A stretch of DNA of 64,000 nt from Puccinellia tenuiflora (GCA_012064385.1 QRDG01000613.1:858933-922932), one strand, 5' to 3'. Numbered from the stretch's first letter, positions 10,808-22,470 are shown. A program made the numbers and translations. The notes: generated by a model from the letters alone, not told the origin.

Positions 10808-11777
10808 TGTTGGAATTGATCTCGTCTAACAAACGAGAGAAAATAGGAGGGGTTTGACCCCATACCTTTTCACGTGGAAGCCTTGATCGGAGGCCTCCAA
10901 ACCAACAGCTTTGGACCCGGTCCCCAACCCCAGCACTTGATATATAAAGAATAGGATGGCACGTTAGAGACTAACAGAAAAGAGATAGTGCCTATCGACC
11001 CAACTAAGGGTGGCAATGGGTAGGGTATGGGCAGGGTAGAGCAATACCATACCCATACCCATATAGTCTATGGGTACAAAATTCTACCCATACCCTTACC
11101 CGCGGGGATGAAAGTATACCCATACCCATACCCGGCGGGTACCCGTACCCATTGGGTACCCGTTGGGTAGATCAAGTAGTACACAAATTGTTCGCACTTT
11201 TACATTTGTTGGTAACACATTTGACAAAAAAATCAATTATCTCAACTCAGTAATAGGTAGATGAATACATGACAATTATCTAACTTTGGAAATCACAATC
11301 TAGTAAGTCAACTAAGTAGGGTCCATATGTTAGTATAAATGGGTAGGGTATGGATATACCCACGGGTCTAGGGTTGTACCCATGCCCTACCCGCGACTTG
11401 GCGGGTAGGGTATGGGTATTACCCATGGGTATGAAAATGTGTCCATACCCTCCCCATATGGGTACGGTACCCGCGGGTACCCGTACCCATGGGTAAAATT
11501 GCCATCCTTAGACCCAACTACCCGATCCTAAAGTTGTGCTAAGGGGCTGGAAGGCCGACGTCTACCGCAGCCACCAGGAGAGGAGTGCTGCCGGCGTCCA
11601 TGGGCTTCCATCTCACCTCCACCTCGATTCCTTCAACACCCTGCATCAAGCAGGCAATCCGATCTACTCCAATCACCTGTAAGTGCATCCCCGAATATCT
11701 CTGATCTGATCCATTTTTCGTGTTCTAGATGGCTGTCACAATTAATCTAGTCATCTCTAGATGAAATAAGCTTAACA
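10808..11777 (+). repeat. 3' LTR of the Copia element, interrupted
   Basis: 970 bp including a 504-bp insertion (11007-11510) and a 10-bp duplicated target. About 456 bp remain when these are removed, matching the 457-bp 5' LTR. Confidence 0.85.
11007..11510. mobile_element. 504-bp non-autonomous TIR element (hAT-like) in the Copia LTR
   Basis: Ends AGGGTGGCAAT and ATTGCCATCCTTA are imperfect inverted repeats. The target GACCCAACTA is present at 10997-11006 and again at 11511-11520, and only once in the uninterrupted 5' LTR. The interior is full of GGGTA/TACCC motifs and has no ORF. The terminus is typical of grass hAT MITEs, but a 10-bp duplication is longer than the usual 8, so Mutator-like is an alternative. 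Confidence 0.7.
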
Positions 11778-11782
11778 GTTCA

Positions 11783-14430
11783 ACGTCGCGATCATCTTCA
11801 GCAAGATCGCAACTAGCCGGCGCCGCGTCCAGATTGCATCTGTCCGGCTTTGTCCGTTTCGACATGCTGAAATTCGTCATGAACAACCAGATCACATCTG
11901 GTCGAATCGTCGCTCCGGCGCGCCGTCTTGTGGAAGGTTCACCTCAAGGCCAAGCCGGCGAAACCTCACATGTACAGCTGATCCAATCTACATCAAGGCT
12001 TTTTTCGGGGGTGATCCGTCAATAGCAGGAGTTCCGTTACAACACGTCCGCCAAGTCGACCGCGCCAAGACGGGAGAACAACGCCGGCATAGCACAGAAG
12101 ATTCATCAAACGCGTGCCGGTGTCGGTTTGTAGGTATGGCACGGCGGCTGGAGGCTGTACCGATCGAGCTAGCTGCTTCCACGTACATGAGTGCGTAATA
12201 TGGATCTGCTTAATACGTATACAAGCTGGGGACACGGCAGGACAGCCGCTGGACTATAGTTCAAGATAGCTTTTGGCTAGAACATGATGCTTCGCAAGCA
12301 CCAGATCAATTTACCCGAGCCCTTGCATGCAAGCGGAGACAAGACCACGTGAAACAAAAAACAAAAAGAAGAGAGGCAAGAGGTGCTTAGATTAATTCAT
12401 CAGCTCAGCCAATTTACAATTGGTCTGCTACTATGAGATAGGCACGCTGTCTTCAAGACTATTCATCGTCGCAACCTATCCGTCATCGCGGTGTTGCCAG
12501 CACGTAGTCCGACTTAATTGCCGTCTCGGCTTACTCGCCTCTCCGGCGCGCGGCCAACAAGCTGTCGGCTTAGACGAATTAATTTTGTCACATATATCAC
12601 GTCCGGTTTAGACGAGTTCATCGTCATCCACAATATGTTCGGGTCACTTCGACTTCCGGCTTAGGCGAATTTATCGCTGCGTTCCAACTTAATCACTAAC
12701 GCGACATGATGCCTTTACGGCGTACTTATGGTCGCGTCCTAGCTTAATTGTCAATGCGGCATGACGCCTTTCCGGCGTACTTATCGTCATGTTTCGGCTT
12801 GCTCGCCAACACGGCATGACGCCTTTCTGGCGTATTCATCAACGGCGTTCTACCTTAATTGATAACACGGCACGACGCCTTTCCGACGTATTTATCGTCA
12901 TCGTTCCGGCTTACGTGCCAACGCGGGACGATAATTTTATTTTTCTTTCTTTCTCCCGGTATAGACGATTTCATCGTCCCCTACGCCGGTCCGGCTGCAC
13001 TCCAACGTCCGGCTTAGGCGTACTCGTCATTGCGTCCTGGCATTCTCTCCAATGTGGCGCAAACAACACGCTGATCCGGCTTAGTCGCCATACTTCGGCC
13101 AACCCGTCATCGATGCGATGAACATCAATCAAGCTAAGTCCCTTTTTGCAATTAAGCAAATTCTATTGTAAACATAGTCATATGATCATGAAATAAACTC
13201 TCATGCCATCTTTTATTTCCCCATGATCATATTATAATAACGCTATCAATGCTAACCCGAAATTGATATTCTTGCTTATGGTTAAGTATCTGATGCTTTC
13301 TTCGCTTTTGGCGATACAAAACTAATTTTTTGTCCGTCTAAGAGTATTTATCTGATCGTTTATGTGCTGGGTCGCCTGTGTAGGTGTTCTGGCACCAAAG
13401 GCCGGCGCTTGTTTCTGGGTTTAAACAGATTGGTATTGCACCATGTTGCCCAGCAAGACGTTTCCGTGCTGGAGGTTTTGCTAACACACGAAATATGGCT
13501 AAAGTGCATAAGCCAGAAAACTTAAGGGCGGACCGCAGATAATCTACAACCCAAAGTTTTTGTTTAAAAAACTACCGGCTCATACTTTGCAATGGTTCAA
13601 CTTTCATTAAAAGTACAATTTAATGCAACTATTATCTATTCTGCAGGTGGTTTTGTTGTCGCTTCATCAAGGGTGTCTCCTGCAACTGACTTATCTTCAG
13701 CCGCCTCCTGGGTTTTAAACAGATTGGCATTGCACCCTGTTACCCAGACAGATGTTCTCATCAAGCCTCACGCCGCCTTAATTCATAAGTGCGCCATGAC
13801 AGCTCGGGGGGGCTGCGTCGAGTCTCATGCCGCCTTAGTTCATAAGCAAGCATGAGGCTCGGGGGCTACAACCATTTGATCTACAACGAAACAAGTTCTG
13901 CTGGGCATCGACCCCACTTTTCAGTACATCGGTTCGATGCTAGGGGGCTACAACCATTGGATTTACTGAGCCTCATGCCGCCTTACTTCATAAGACGACA
14001 TGAGCCTCGGGGGCTACATCCACCAGGACATGAAGTTTTTTCTTCATCCAATGTTTGGAATAAGCTCGGCTCTGAGACATGCAAATTGACTGTGTTCCCG
14101 ATGGACAGTAAAGCCGGCACCAACGGGCACAGCTCAATTCTGAAAGCAGACCGGACGCGGTCTACTTCAGAAGCTTGGAATTCGGACGTGTTCCACTGGG
14201 CACAAGCCGGCATATTAAGACCGGACACGTCCTAATCCCACTCAGACAACTTCAATTTATTTGTCTTAATATGCAATTAAGACGGCCACAGTTCGGCATT
14301 AATTACATGTCGGATTATTTTCTTCGGTAAACCTTCAAGTTTTACAGCCGCCTAATCAAGTCAAAACAGCAAAGACAGAACTACTTCAACCTCGTCGAAG
14401 AAGCCGGCCGCTGAAGAACTCAAAGCTTTC
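11783..14430 (+). other. Non-coding interior of the Gypsy-type element
   Basis: It contains no retrotransposon protein domain. Phrases like GGCTCGGGGGCTACA at about 13854, 13930 and 14006 imitate the purine tract seen before the 3' LTR. Frames at 13592-14235 are open but low in complexity and contain these repeated phrases, so they are not called. Confidence 0.5.
12690..12925 (+). repeat. About 55-bp imperfect tandem repeat, 4 units
   Basis: The block GGCATGACGCCTTTCCGGCG, with variants, recurs near 12701, 12757, 12811 and 12866. Related CGGCTTA...CGTC phrases extend to about 13100. It lies in the non-coding interior of the Gypsy-type element. Confidence 0.7.
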
Positions 14431-14440
14431 CGGGGGCTAA

Positions 14441-14972
14441 TGTTGGGGATATACCAAATAGGGGTATCACCGACATGGACATATTCCAGTATACCAGGGT
14501 GGCCCACTGGTGGTAATGCCGGCAGGCTTATCGGGCGGCCCAGTATGCTGAAGCGCAAGAAGAAGGCAAAGCCGGCTAAAGAGGATCCAATACGAAGGCC
14601 CAATAACCAGCCGCCTTGGTGCACAAGGCGAAGCCAACAAGCCGTGTTAATTTAGGACTCTTATTACTTAGTTGGCAAGTCTTTTCCTTGTAAGCCATAG
14701 GTCCGGCCGCCTTTATAAGCCGGCCTACGGGAGGCCTTCGGGCAGATTGAGAGACAATCTCATAGCCTAGACAACATCTAGATACACACAACATCATTGT
14801 AACCAGCGTTTATTGCCTTATAGTGATTTATATCAGCACGTAGGATCACGGCACCATCGTGTGATCCGAAGCTGGGTAAACTGTGTGTAATCCCGTCACT
14901 GAAATCCCCTACGTTCTCTCCCACCTCTTTCTACCGTTGGCGTATGGCACCCCTGTTAGCAATACCTCGACA
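14441..14972 (+). repeat. 3' LTR of the Gypsy-type element
   Basis: 532 bp, TGTTGGGG to CGACA, followed by AGCAC at 14973-14977. It carries 13 bp more than the 5' copy near 14899-14911. Confidence 0.85.
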
Positions 14973-14977
14973 AGCAC

Positions 14978-16662
14978 CCACACCTGTCATCAAAGATAGG
15001 TGAAAGGGGCGAAGTATTGGGCTCAGCTCAATAACTGTTTGGCCCCCAGCAGCCACCCTGTTGGCTTCATGATTAAAAACAAGGGGACATATGCATTCAA
15101 GCTTCCTCTCCCTCTCACTTCCCTGTTGCAATACAGGAAAATCTGTGCTCCACATCTGCATGCTTGGTCTGACCTGGCAGAACTGTACTACCGATCATAT
15201 TGTTTCTGCATTGTCCAGATACATGTGCAGAAAGGCAACTATTTTCCTACTTATCTTTATTGCAATGTACGACTATATACATGTTTAATTTCTTGGTACA
15301 AATATCTCAAAATCCAAATCTCTGAGTTCTCTGAGACGAGGTAGGTAAAGGGAGCTACGTGATAGATCGATGGTCACGACTAAGCTTTGTGAATACTATA
15401 TTGCTTATTATATTCCTATCAGATGGAAAATAGTAGTATGTTGATTAATTAATCATTTGTTGTGAAGATAATGTACTCTCTCAAGAAAGTTAAAGGGAAC
15501 TGTACTTGATATTCTGAGCTCCTCGTTTTCTCTAGTTCTCTTATGATAATAGCACAAAAATATGGTTCTCTATAGTTGTTCTCATTCTTTAGCATAACAT
15601 TTAAAATCACCCTGGTCCCGGCTAGTGACAATGCAAGCTGCATAACCTGGCCTTAATACCTCTAGGACAACTCTTTTCTTTTGTCCCAGAGAAATAATAG
15701 TCAAAGGTCATATTATTTTATCACAGTACATCACGAAATATGTAAACTATTTCTTTGGTCCGATGAAAAGACATGAAGCTTACAATAGTTTTTTTGGGGA
15801 AAAACCAATCATGTTTAGATATCTGAAGTTGACCTCACTCCTTCCATCTTTGTTTATTTCTAATCTATTGCCTTCTAAAAAATTCATCTCAAAATATATG
15901 CTAAACAATGTGCACAAGCAAAAAAAGAAGGTAAAAAAGAATGGCCGGACAATTGAATATGACCACATTAATTGACTCTTCCTGTCTCATCTTATCCTTC
16001 TCCTCTACTTCCCCTACCTTAGCAGGTACCGTACAACTGATAGTACACTAGTAAATACAAACAAAAATACATGAGTAAACTTGGGACCGTATGTATTGAT
16101 CGATGCAGAGCCGGCGTGTTCCACATTTCTATTTTTTTTATACATAAAACAAGGTGTCATGCATCAAAATTTGAAGATTTTTTTAACACGGTACATAATT
16201 TGTTGCTATTATTATAGTTTGAGGATTATTTTAACATTATTATTGTACACGGCAATTTCTACGGAGTAGTGTATTGATTCCAGATAATGTTGTTTATGAG
16301 AATGTAACTTATGACAAGCATGAGTCACAATCAAATCACATTTACAAGCTAAGCCGGTAGCTTTACATTGGATTGCACCAATGTACTTGCGTTCAAGAGT
16401 CAAGATTTTAACAAGACACATTAAGCAAGGCCAGCTGGTGCATCTCCGAAATGCAAATATGACATTATTTTAATTTATATTGCAGTATAGCTGTATAACC
16501 ATGTAAACTGCTATATTATGAAAGTATTCTTTTTCGTGACAAATTCATACATAAGACTTTCGTGCTCAAAGTTGTACCTAAACGATGTCCAAAATGTTAG
16601 TTTTGTGTGTGGACCGTGAGTAATTAATAGTGTATGCAGTGATGCACTTCAAGAGAACAATG
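14978..16662. other. Intergenic, no supported gene
   Basis: AT-rich sequence. The open frame at 15000-15344 lacks an identifiable domain or splice context. Nothing else could be supported here. Confidence 0.4.
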
Positions 16663-16665
16663 TAA

Positions 16666-17844
16666 GAGCATCTCCACTTGGCGCCCCCAGTTTGGTCCGG
16701 ACGCCCCTAAATACTATCTGTTTGGGGCGTTGGGACACGAATGGGAGGGGTGCTCCAACGTCACCCTAATTTTATTTTATTATTAAACATCACTCATATT
16801 AAAACAAAGCAGCAAATTTATGCCAACTTTGTTTGAATACAATAAACGTTAAACTAAAACAACTAAATCTAAACATAAATTAAGACCATTCCTTGTCGGA
16901 GTTTGAGGGGGGACGATGACGGTGGCGTTCTCCACGGACGCACGGATGATGATTGTATCCCAACCAATCCTCTAGGCTCGGCTTGGGTGTCGACGTTGAT
17001 TGGACTCGCTTGTCATCGAGGAACTTTGTCGCGATGTCCTCCCAATCGGCGTTGTTGCGTCCTACCCCCGCTTGGGCTCGGGCTTGACAGTAATGTCTTG
17101 CGACACGATCATGGCCACCACGGTGCTCGGCCAGTCCATCTCCTCGGGCTCCAGCTTGGGCTGGTGCATGGCCGGCGCAACCTCGCGGCTAGGGCGGCTT
17201 GGCCGTTTGGTCGGCGCCGCACCGCCGAATTATCCCACCATTCCGACGGAACACACCCTTTAGGCGAACCGCATGGACAGATACTCTCGGATGAACTGGG
17301 TGTCCCATATGTCAGATTTCAACATGTACTGCAGGAGTCATCATGTTCACCTAACGTCAAGCGACTTCGGCGTGATGGGCTGCACTCTTGAGCAGCAATG
17401 ACAGTCCGATGGCACGAGGATATCCCAGGCGTAGTAGTCCCATCTCCCACGCCTGTGCCAGCGCCGCCATTGTCATGGTGCAAGCCGACTTCCAAGTCAT
17501 TGCGCGCCATGACAGCGGTGGTGGCGACTTGTGACGTGTGGGGAACTGAGGCGGCGTGGTGTGGCGGCAACTGAGGCGACATGATGTGCCGGGAACTGAG
17601 GCGCCGGCGAGGAGCGCAAGGGCTAGATAAAAGACATGAGGTGGGGGCAGATGGGTGGGACACCACATTAAACATATTTGACTGGCCACCAAAGTTGATG
17701 ACAAGCGGAGCCCCCTTACCAGCCCTGAACGTTGGGGAGGGGGTGATAGGTCCACAATTTTGTTGATTGGAAAGTTATTTTCGTCTCCAAACCCTAATTG
17801 GGTCGATGGGTGGGGCCGGCGCTTGGTGCCCAGTGGAGATGCTC
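16666..17844. mobile_element. PIF/Harbinger-like element, 1179 bp, degenerate
   Basis: Terminal inverted repeats GAGCATCTCCA (16666) and TGGAGATGCTC (ending 17844) are flanked by TAA at 16663-16665 and 17845-17847, the TWA duplication of PIF/Harbinger. The GC-rich interior (16900-17750) is open in several frames on both strands but has no DDE transposase. On the minus strand it resembles a decayed ORF1 region. It is probably non-autonomous. Confidence 0.75.
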
Positions 17845-18009
17845 TAATAAATCAAAGCATAACAATGGCATGGGAGAGACTACTACAGTATTTTCTTTTT
17901 CTAAAGAAAACAGGCTACTACAGTATTGGTGGTAACTTTTCCTTTGGCAAGGAACAAATGCTTTGCCAGCCCAATCTTCTCGTTAGGACAGTATAATTGG
18001 AGCTTGTGG

Positions 18010-19134
18010 GAGTCCTATTCTTTCTTCCACCCTCTCTCTCACCTCCTTCAGCTCTCGAACAGTAACTTTGAGAGTCGTCTTTTTCTTTTCCTCTGCTTCG
18101 CCGGCTCGGGCCGTGTTCCTCTCCGGCAGCGTCGCTGCTCGGCGTGGTCATGGTGCCGTAGCTTGGCTTGTATATAGTAGGTTTAGCTTTTGCTTTTGGC
18201 CCTGTGCTAGTTTTGCCTATATGGCGTTGTCTGAGGGTAGGACTCTGGATCTCTGCGGCCAGATCCAGGGCGCCGCGGTCTCTCTCCGTCGAGCTGTGCT
18301 CCGCTGGTGGCAGGTGGGTGTGCATGCGAGACGGGTAGATCCTCGCATCCCTCCTAATAAGGCTTGCGCCGGAAGCTCAGAGCTGGGTGGCCAGATCCAA
18401 TTCGATGTCGAGGCTCTCCTCTTTGCGGCGGTGCTCTCATGGTGGGAGCCGAAGGCAGTGAAAATGGTGAGCAGCGTCAGCTTCCTTAATAAGATCTGGT
18501 TCTTGGTATTCTGCTGCTGGCTTTTCTCTCTTCTTCTGCCTCCTCCGGCTCGTGGCGGGAGCCTGGAGTCTGATGGCAGTTGCGTTTCTATGGTGCGGTG
18601 GCCGGATACCGTTGGCATCTTGAGATCTGGTGGCTGTGGAGCTGTTCCATCTGCTTCAACTCATCATGGTGATGCTGGGGAGGAGATGGCAGTGCTGCAT
18701 CGCCAGAAGCTCAAGTGTCTTGGAGTTGTGATGCCGCAGATCGGAGATCAATCTTGGTGGCTTTTGTTTTGGCTGCCGACTCAGATGACCAACAGGTGGT
18801 CCTTTTCGCCGGCGTTGTTTGCCGGCGTTTTTTCAACCTCCAGATGGAGGCCCTGTTCGCAGCTCGCGACGGCGCTCCTCTTCTTCCCAGGGCCAAGTGG
18901 TCTCGTCCCCAGTGTTGGTGAAGATGGCTGTTGCTCGAGCTCGCTGTTCTCCGGCGGTTGCAGAGGAGCTGATTGCTTTTTTCATCTTTTGCTTAAGGAC
19001 TTATTTGTAATATGTAGGGGCTTGTTTGTTTTTGTGTTTTCCTTTGAGGACCCCTATGTAAAATGTAACTGCACCGCTGAAATATAAGAGGCATCCAGGT
19101 CCTTCGGGACCTCTCCACTGTTCAAAAAAAAAAT
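18010..19134 (+). mobile_element. Non-LTR retroposon with poly(A) tail and 13-bp target duplication
   Basis: TTGGAGCTTGTGG is present at 17997-18009 and again at 19135-19147. Directly before the second copy is a run of about ten A. This is the signature of target-primed reverse transcription. The GC-rich interior is open for 339 codons (18068-19087), but the frame begins without ATG and resembles no known protein. No RT domain is present, so it is non-autonomous or a retrocopied transcript. Confidence 0.8.
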
Positions 19135-19147
19135 TTGGAGCTTGTGG

Positions 19148-19575
19148 TGACGAGTAATGGCTCCTCGATGTGTAGCTACTCAGTTCGGTGAGAAGAAAAT
19201 GTGCGTGAAAAGAAAAGGCGACCCATGTGCCATGGCAACCGCGCAAGAAAAAGGCAGAGAAATCGTGTTACCATTCTCTTCTTCTTCTAAATTCTTCTAA
19301 ATACGGCGATGTCAACTTGTCAAGAACACTGTACGGCATGAGTTAGCTGCTCAGTGCACTCAACATGAGGCTGCCACTGTACCTTCGTGTTCCCTGCGAG
19401 CATATGCAAACACTGTTAGCTACTGTTATAGCAAGCTCTTTCGGTTACCAACAGTGCGCACATATAATTGCCAGTACTGTTAATTAGCACATTTTGCTTG
19501 TATTATTTTAAAATTTCAAGACATTTGTTGCACTATTAAAAAAAGGAATTAATACTTATTTACGGGAAATATATA
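19148..19575. other. Short intergenic stretch
   Basis: AT-rich spacer between two retroposons. I see no gene or repeat in it. Confidence 0.4.
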
Positions 19576-19671
19576 CCCCCCCCCCGTGTCGGGGGCGTCC
19601 CCGTCGTGCGCCGCGCGCTCTCCCCGGCCGGTCTCCTCCTGCCGACGTCCTCTGCGCCGCGGTGGCTGTGC

Positions 19672-19695
19672 GGGGGGGGGGGGGGGGGGGGGGGG
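19672..19695 (+). repeat. Homopolymer of 24 G
   Basis: An uninterrupted run of about 24 G, with a C10 run about 86 bp upstream. It could form a G-quadruplex, and its length may be inexact because such runs are hard to sequence. Confidence 0.7.
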
Positions 19696-20718
19696 TCTTG
19701 GTTCTCCTCGTGGCGTTGGTGGCCACCTGGTTCATCTGGGGCGACGGCCGGCGGCTGGCCGACGTGGGTCGCCGGGGCGGCGGCCCCGGATCTAGGATGC
19801 TCCTTCGGTGGGCGCTGGTGTGCAGGGTCTGCGTTGAGCGCTTCCTGGCTGCGGATCTGGCGGGCTCCTAGATTCGTTTTGGGCGGTGCGGCATCTCGGA
19901 GGTGGTTTCTGGTGGCGGTGTGCTAATGGTCAGGGACGGCAGCGCGGCGGCGCCGCAACGTTGTGGGCTATGTGCTCTGAGGCTGGAGGTGTTGCTAGGC
20001 TTCGCCCTTGGCAGTTTGAAGTGGTGGGCGGCGGCTCTGGCCCGTTGATGTGGTGTACAAGCTTCAGGCTTTGACGGCCGGCCGGCTCCGGGCGGTTTGG
20101 CGATGCAGGGGTGGCGGGTTTGGTGGAGTTCCGGGAGAAATCCTTGCGGCGGCCTCCGTTGTCGCCGGCGACGACGCCGTCTTCGAGCGCCGCTCCCCTC
20201 CTTGGAGGCGTCGCCGAGGAACTCCGTTTCTACATGGCGACTGGGTCCTCCGGGTGAAAGCCCTAACTCCAGCTTTGTTGGAGCGGGCGATGGTGGCGTT
20301 TTCGTCACTCCCCCTTGGGGGCATCGCCTTTGGAGGCTCATACCTGCGTCAGATGGTGGAGGCTTGTGCCCTCATGCACGGTCGTGCTGCCGGCAAGCAT
20401 GGAGGAAGCCGGGGCGGCGGCCCCGGAAGGTGGATGTATGCCGAGGCGGCGGCCTCGGGATGCGTTGCGGTGATGGCTCTAGGAGGCAGGGTCGTGGCTC
20501 AACATCGTAGGAGCGGCGAACAGATGTGCTACGAGGGTGGTCTGTTCGTCGAAAAGGTCGAGATGACGTGTGGAGGCCAAGGTGTTCGTGGTGACATTTC
20601 TCTAGCAACGATGACGAGGATGAGCGGCATCGGAGACGTCACTTTGGTTGCGGGAGGTGGTGGGTGTCGTCGTGGCGTCCTTGGGATGTTGGGGGTGAGG
20701 GTGTCGGCGTTGGTGTGA

Positions 20719-21140
20719 CAGCGGCAACATTGGTTGTCTTCTAGGCCGGGGCGGCGGCCCCGGGTGTTGGTATGTTGGTACGACGGCCGTGGTCTACAAG
20801 CGGTTTTCCCTGTGCAGCTTGCGTTGTGGGTGGCTATGTCGTGCGGCGTCGTGGCTCATGTGGGAGCGGTGCTACCCCGGAATGACGGTCCCGGAAGGTG
20901 GTGTTGGCGGCGAGGTTGTCGGGGCTGTTGGGGCAGCGGCAACAACGGTTGTCTTTTAGGCCGGGGCGGCGGCCCTAGATGTTGGTACGGTGGTTGTGGT
21001 CTATGAGCGGTTTACCCTGTGCAGCTTGGGATGCGGGTGGCTGTGTCATGCGGCTTCGTGGCTCGAGTGCGAGCGGTGGTATGTCGGGATGCCGGTCCCG
21101 GAAGGTGGTGTTGGCGGTCTGCTCGGCATGACGGAATAGC
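20719..21140 (+). repeat. 215-bp tandem duplication with a GC palindrome
   Basis: The phrase CAGCGGCAACA starts at 20719 and 20934. Both copies continue with a GGCCGGGGCGGCGGCCC block, a CTGTGCAGCTTG block and CCCGGAAGGTGGTGTTGGCG. Related GGGGCGGCGGCCCC palindromes also occur near 19776, 20411 and 21148. Confidence 0.65.
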
Positions 21141-21814
21141 TGGATGTCGGGGTGGCGGCCCCGAGTAATGTTGTGGGCTCTTCAGAGGGTTGGCTTCTTC
21201 ATCCTCGCTCGAGCGTCCCGTGTCTGCACCTCCCATTGTAGTCACGGCGTCTTCTCTCTGACGGTGATGTTTGGTCTTCTGTCTTGTCGCACTTTGTGGT
21301 CTGATGTTCTCGAGGTTGTGTGGGCTCTGCCCCGTGATGTTGGGTTTGTTGTATGGTTTTCGCCTGGTTTCTTCCTCTAATAAACCGGGCTTGTCTTCGT
21401 TTAAAAAAAACAGTTTGGCGATTGCAAACTTAGCCTAAAATTAATCAAGACATCCGAATGCTGAGAATATATCAACATTCGTTGATAGACGCAACAATAG
21501 ACGGGATCTTATGTAGCAGGTTCCAAATTAATTTCGACCCAAAACAATGTTGCGAGTTTTTAGTGCTGCGTGCAGTACTGCCACATCATCATATACAGAT
21601 CCATATGTAGTAAGGGGAATGAGAAAAGGTTGCAACTTGTTTTAGCGGAAAGCTTCCCCTTTCAATGATAAGCAGAGAAGATAAAAGGAAAAAAGGAGGC
21701 GGCAAATCATTCAAATGATCGATCGACACGGTCTCATGCAGGCACGAACATTGTGCCTTCTTTCAAGGTGTGTGGCCCGAGAGATTGAGGAGAGTAGGCC
21801 ATAGCAATAATTCT

Positions 21815-22470
21815 CGAAACAGATTTTCGCTCCGCTTTATAAAGAAAGCCAACGGCCGAACCGATACAATGTGATAAGGGGGAACCTCTTACAAGCATAT
21901 CAAAGATAAGAAAAGAGAAAACAAAGATCGTCGAGCTTACGACTGAAGACACCGGGAACGAGTCTAAAGGACACCGAGGCTCCACGACGACGGCTCCAAG
22001 AGGGTAACGACGTGGCCCGTCGCCGTCGTCGAGACCGGCGGTCAAGGGTTTTCACCCGAAGCCCTAGCGCGGCAAAAGTAACAACAACAACACCCCCAGG
22101 GAGGGTAACCATACCCACAGGCATGGCCTCTATTGGCACCGAAGTGCCGAGCTTTCGCCCGAAAAAACCTTCGCCCACGCCGGTATACCGGACCGCCGCT
22201 GCCCCCGAGCCAGGCCTCCAGAACACGATATGGGAGTTGTCTTTGCCGAAGCGTCGCCAGCCCCAGGGACCCCCGTCGTCCGCTCCTCACCATCCACACG
22301 GCCGAAGAAACACACCATCACCATCGCGACGTCGCTCACCATAGAGACGCCCGCGCAGTCCACCTTCCAGGGCCGCCTCCCCAGCGTCCGCAACCTCAAG
22401 CCAAGCGAACAACAACCATACACCGCGAGGTTAACATGTCGGGTGAGATAGGTCAACGACCGAGTTAGGC
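21815..22470 (-). mobile_element. Truncated LINE-like element, 3' end at left
   Basis: Read on the minus strand, the left end is CTTTATAAAGCGGAGCGAAAATCT, preceded by CCGTTGGC. This is the style of the 3' terminus of grass LINEs (TTTATAAAGCGGGGCGAAAG). The GC-rich body up to about 22470 is open in several frames without a domain. No A-tail or target duplication is clear. The assignment rests on the terminus alone. Confidence 0.45.

Larger units (their letters stand above)
5451..11777 (+). mobile_element. Decayed Copia LTR retrotransposon nested in the Gypsy-type element
   Basis: LTRs at 5451-5907 and 10808-11777 begin TGTTGGAATTG and end TTAACA, with 5-bp duplications GTTCA at 5446-5450 and 11778-11782. 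The site TTGGTATCAGAGCC follows the 5' LTR; this matches the initiator tRNA-Met primer site of Copia elements. A purine tract AAGGGGGAGAA lies at 10797-10807. The interior keeps a gag remnant and broken RT/RNase H remnants but no intact pol. By eye the LTR copies differ at about 2 percent (mostly transitions), so it is younger than its Gypsy host, as nesting requires. Confidence 0.9.
4825..14972 (+). mobile_element. Complete non-autonomous Gypsy-type LTR retrotransposon (host of nested Copia)
   Basis: Two LTRs of 519 and 532 bp begin TGTTGRGGATATACC and end ATACCTCGACA. They are flanked by perfect 5-bp duplications AGCAC (4820-4824 and 14973-14977). A primer-binding-like TTGGCACCCACC follows the 5' LTR and a purine-rich CGGGGGCTAA precedes the 3' LTR. 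Without the Copia insertion at 5451-11777 the element is about 3.8 kb. The remaining interior (5344-5450 and 11783-14440) has no gag, protease, RT or integrase similarity, so it must be mobilised in trans. By eye the LTRs differ at about 4-5 percent of positions plus a 13-bp indel. Confidence 0.85.
19576..21406 (+). mobile_element. GC-rich non-LTR retroposon ending in AATAAA and poly(A)
   Basis: The 3' end reads CTCTAATAAACCGGGC...CGTTTAAAAAAAA, a polyadenylation signal plus A-tail. The last 350 bp reappear inverted at 55455-55850, including the AATAAACCGGGC block, so this is a repeat family. It carries a C10 tract at 19576, a G24 tract at 19672 and a 215-bp internal duplication. The long GC-driven frames (19606-20718) have no RT or other domain. 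The left limit is uncertain because no target duplication was found. Confidence 0.6.

Noticed and set aside
18068..19087. 339-codon ORF in the retroposon
   Set aside because: No ATG at its start and no domain. The open frame follows from GC-rich composition within an A-tailed retroposon.
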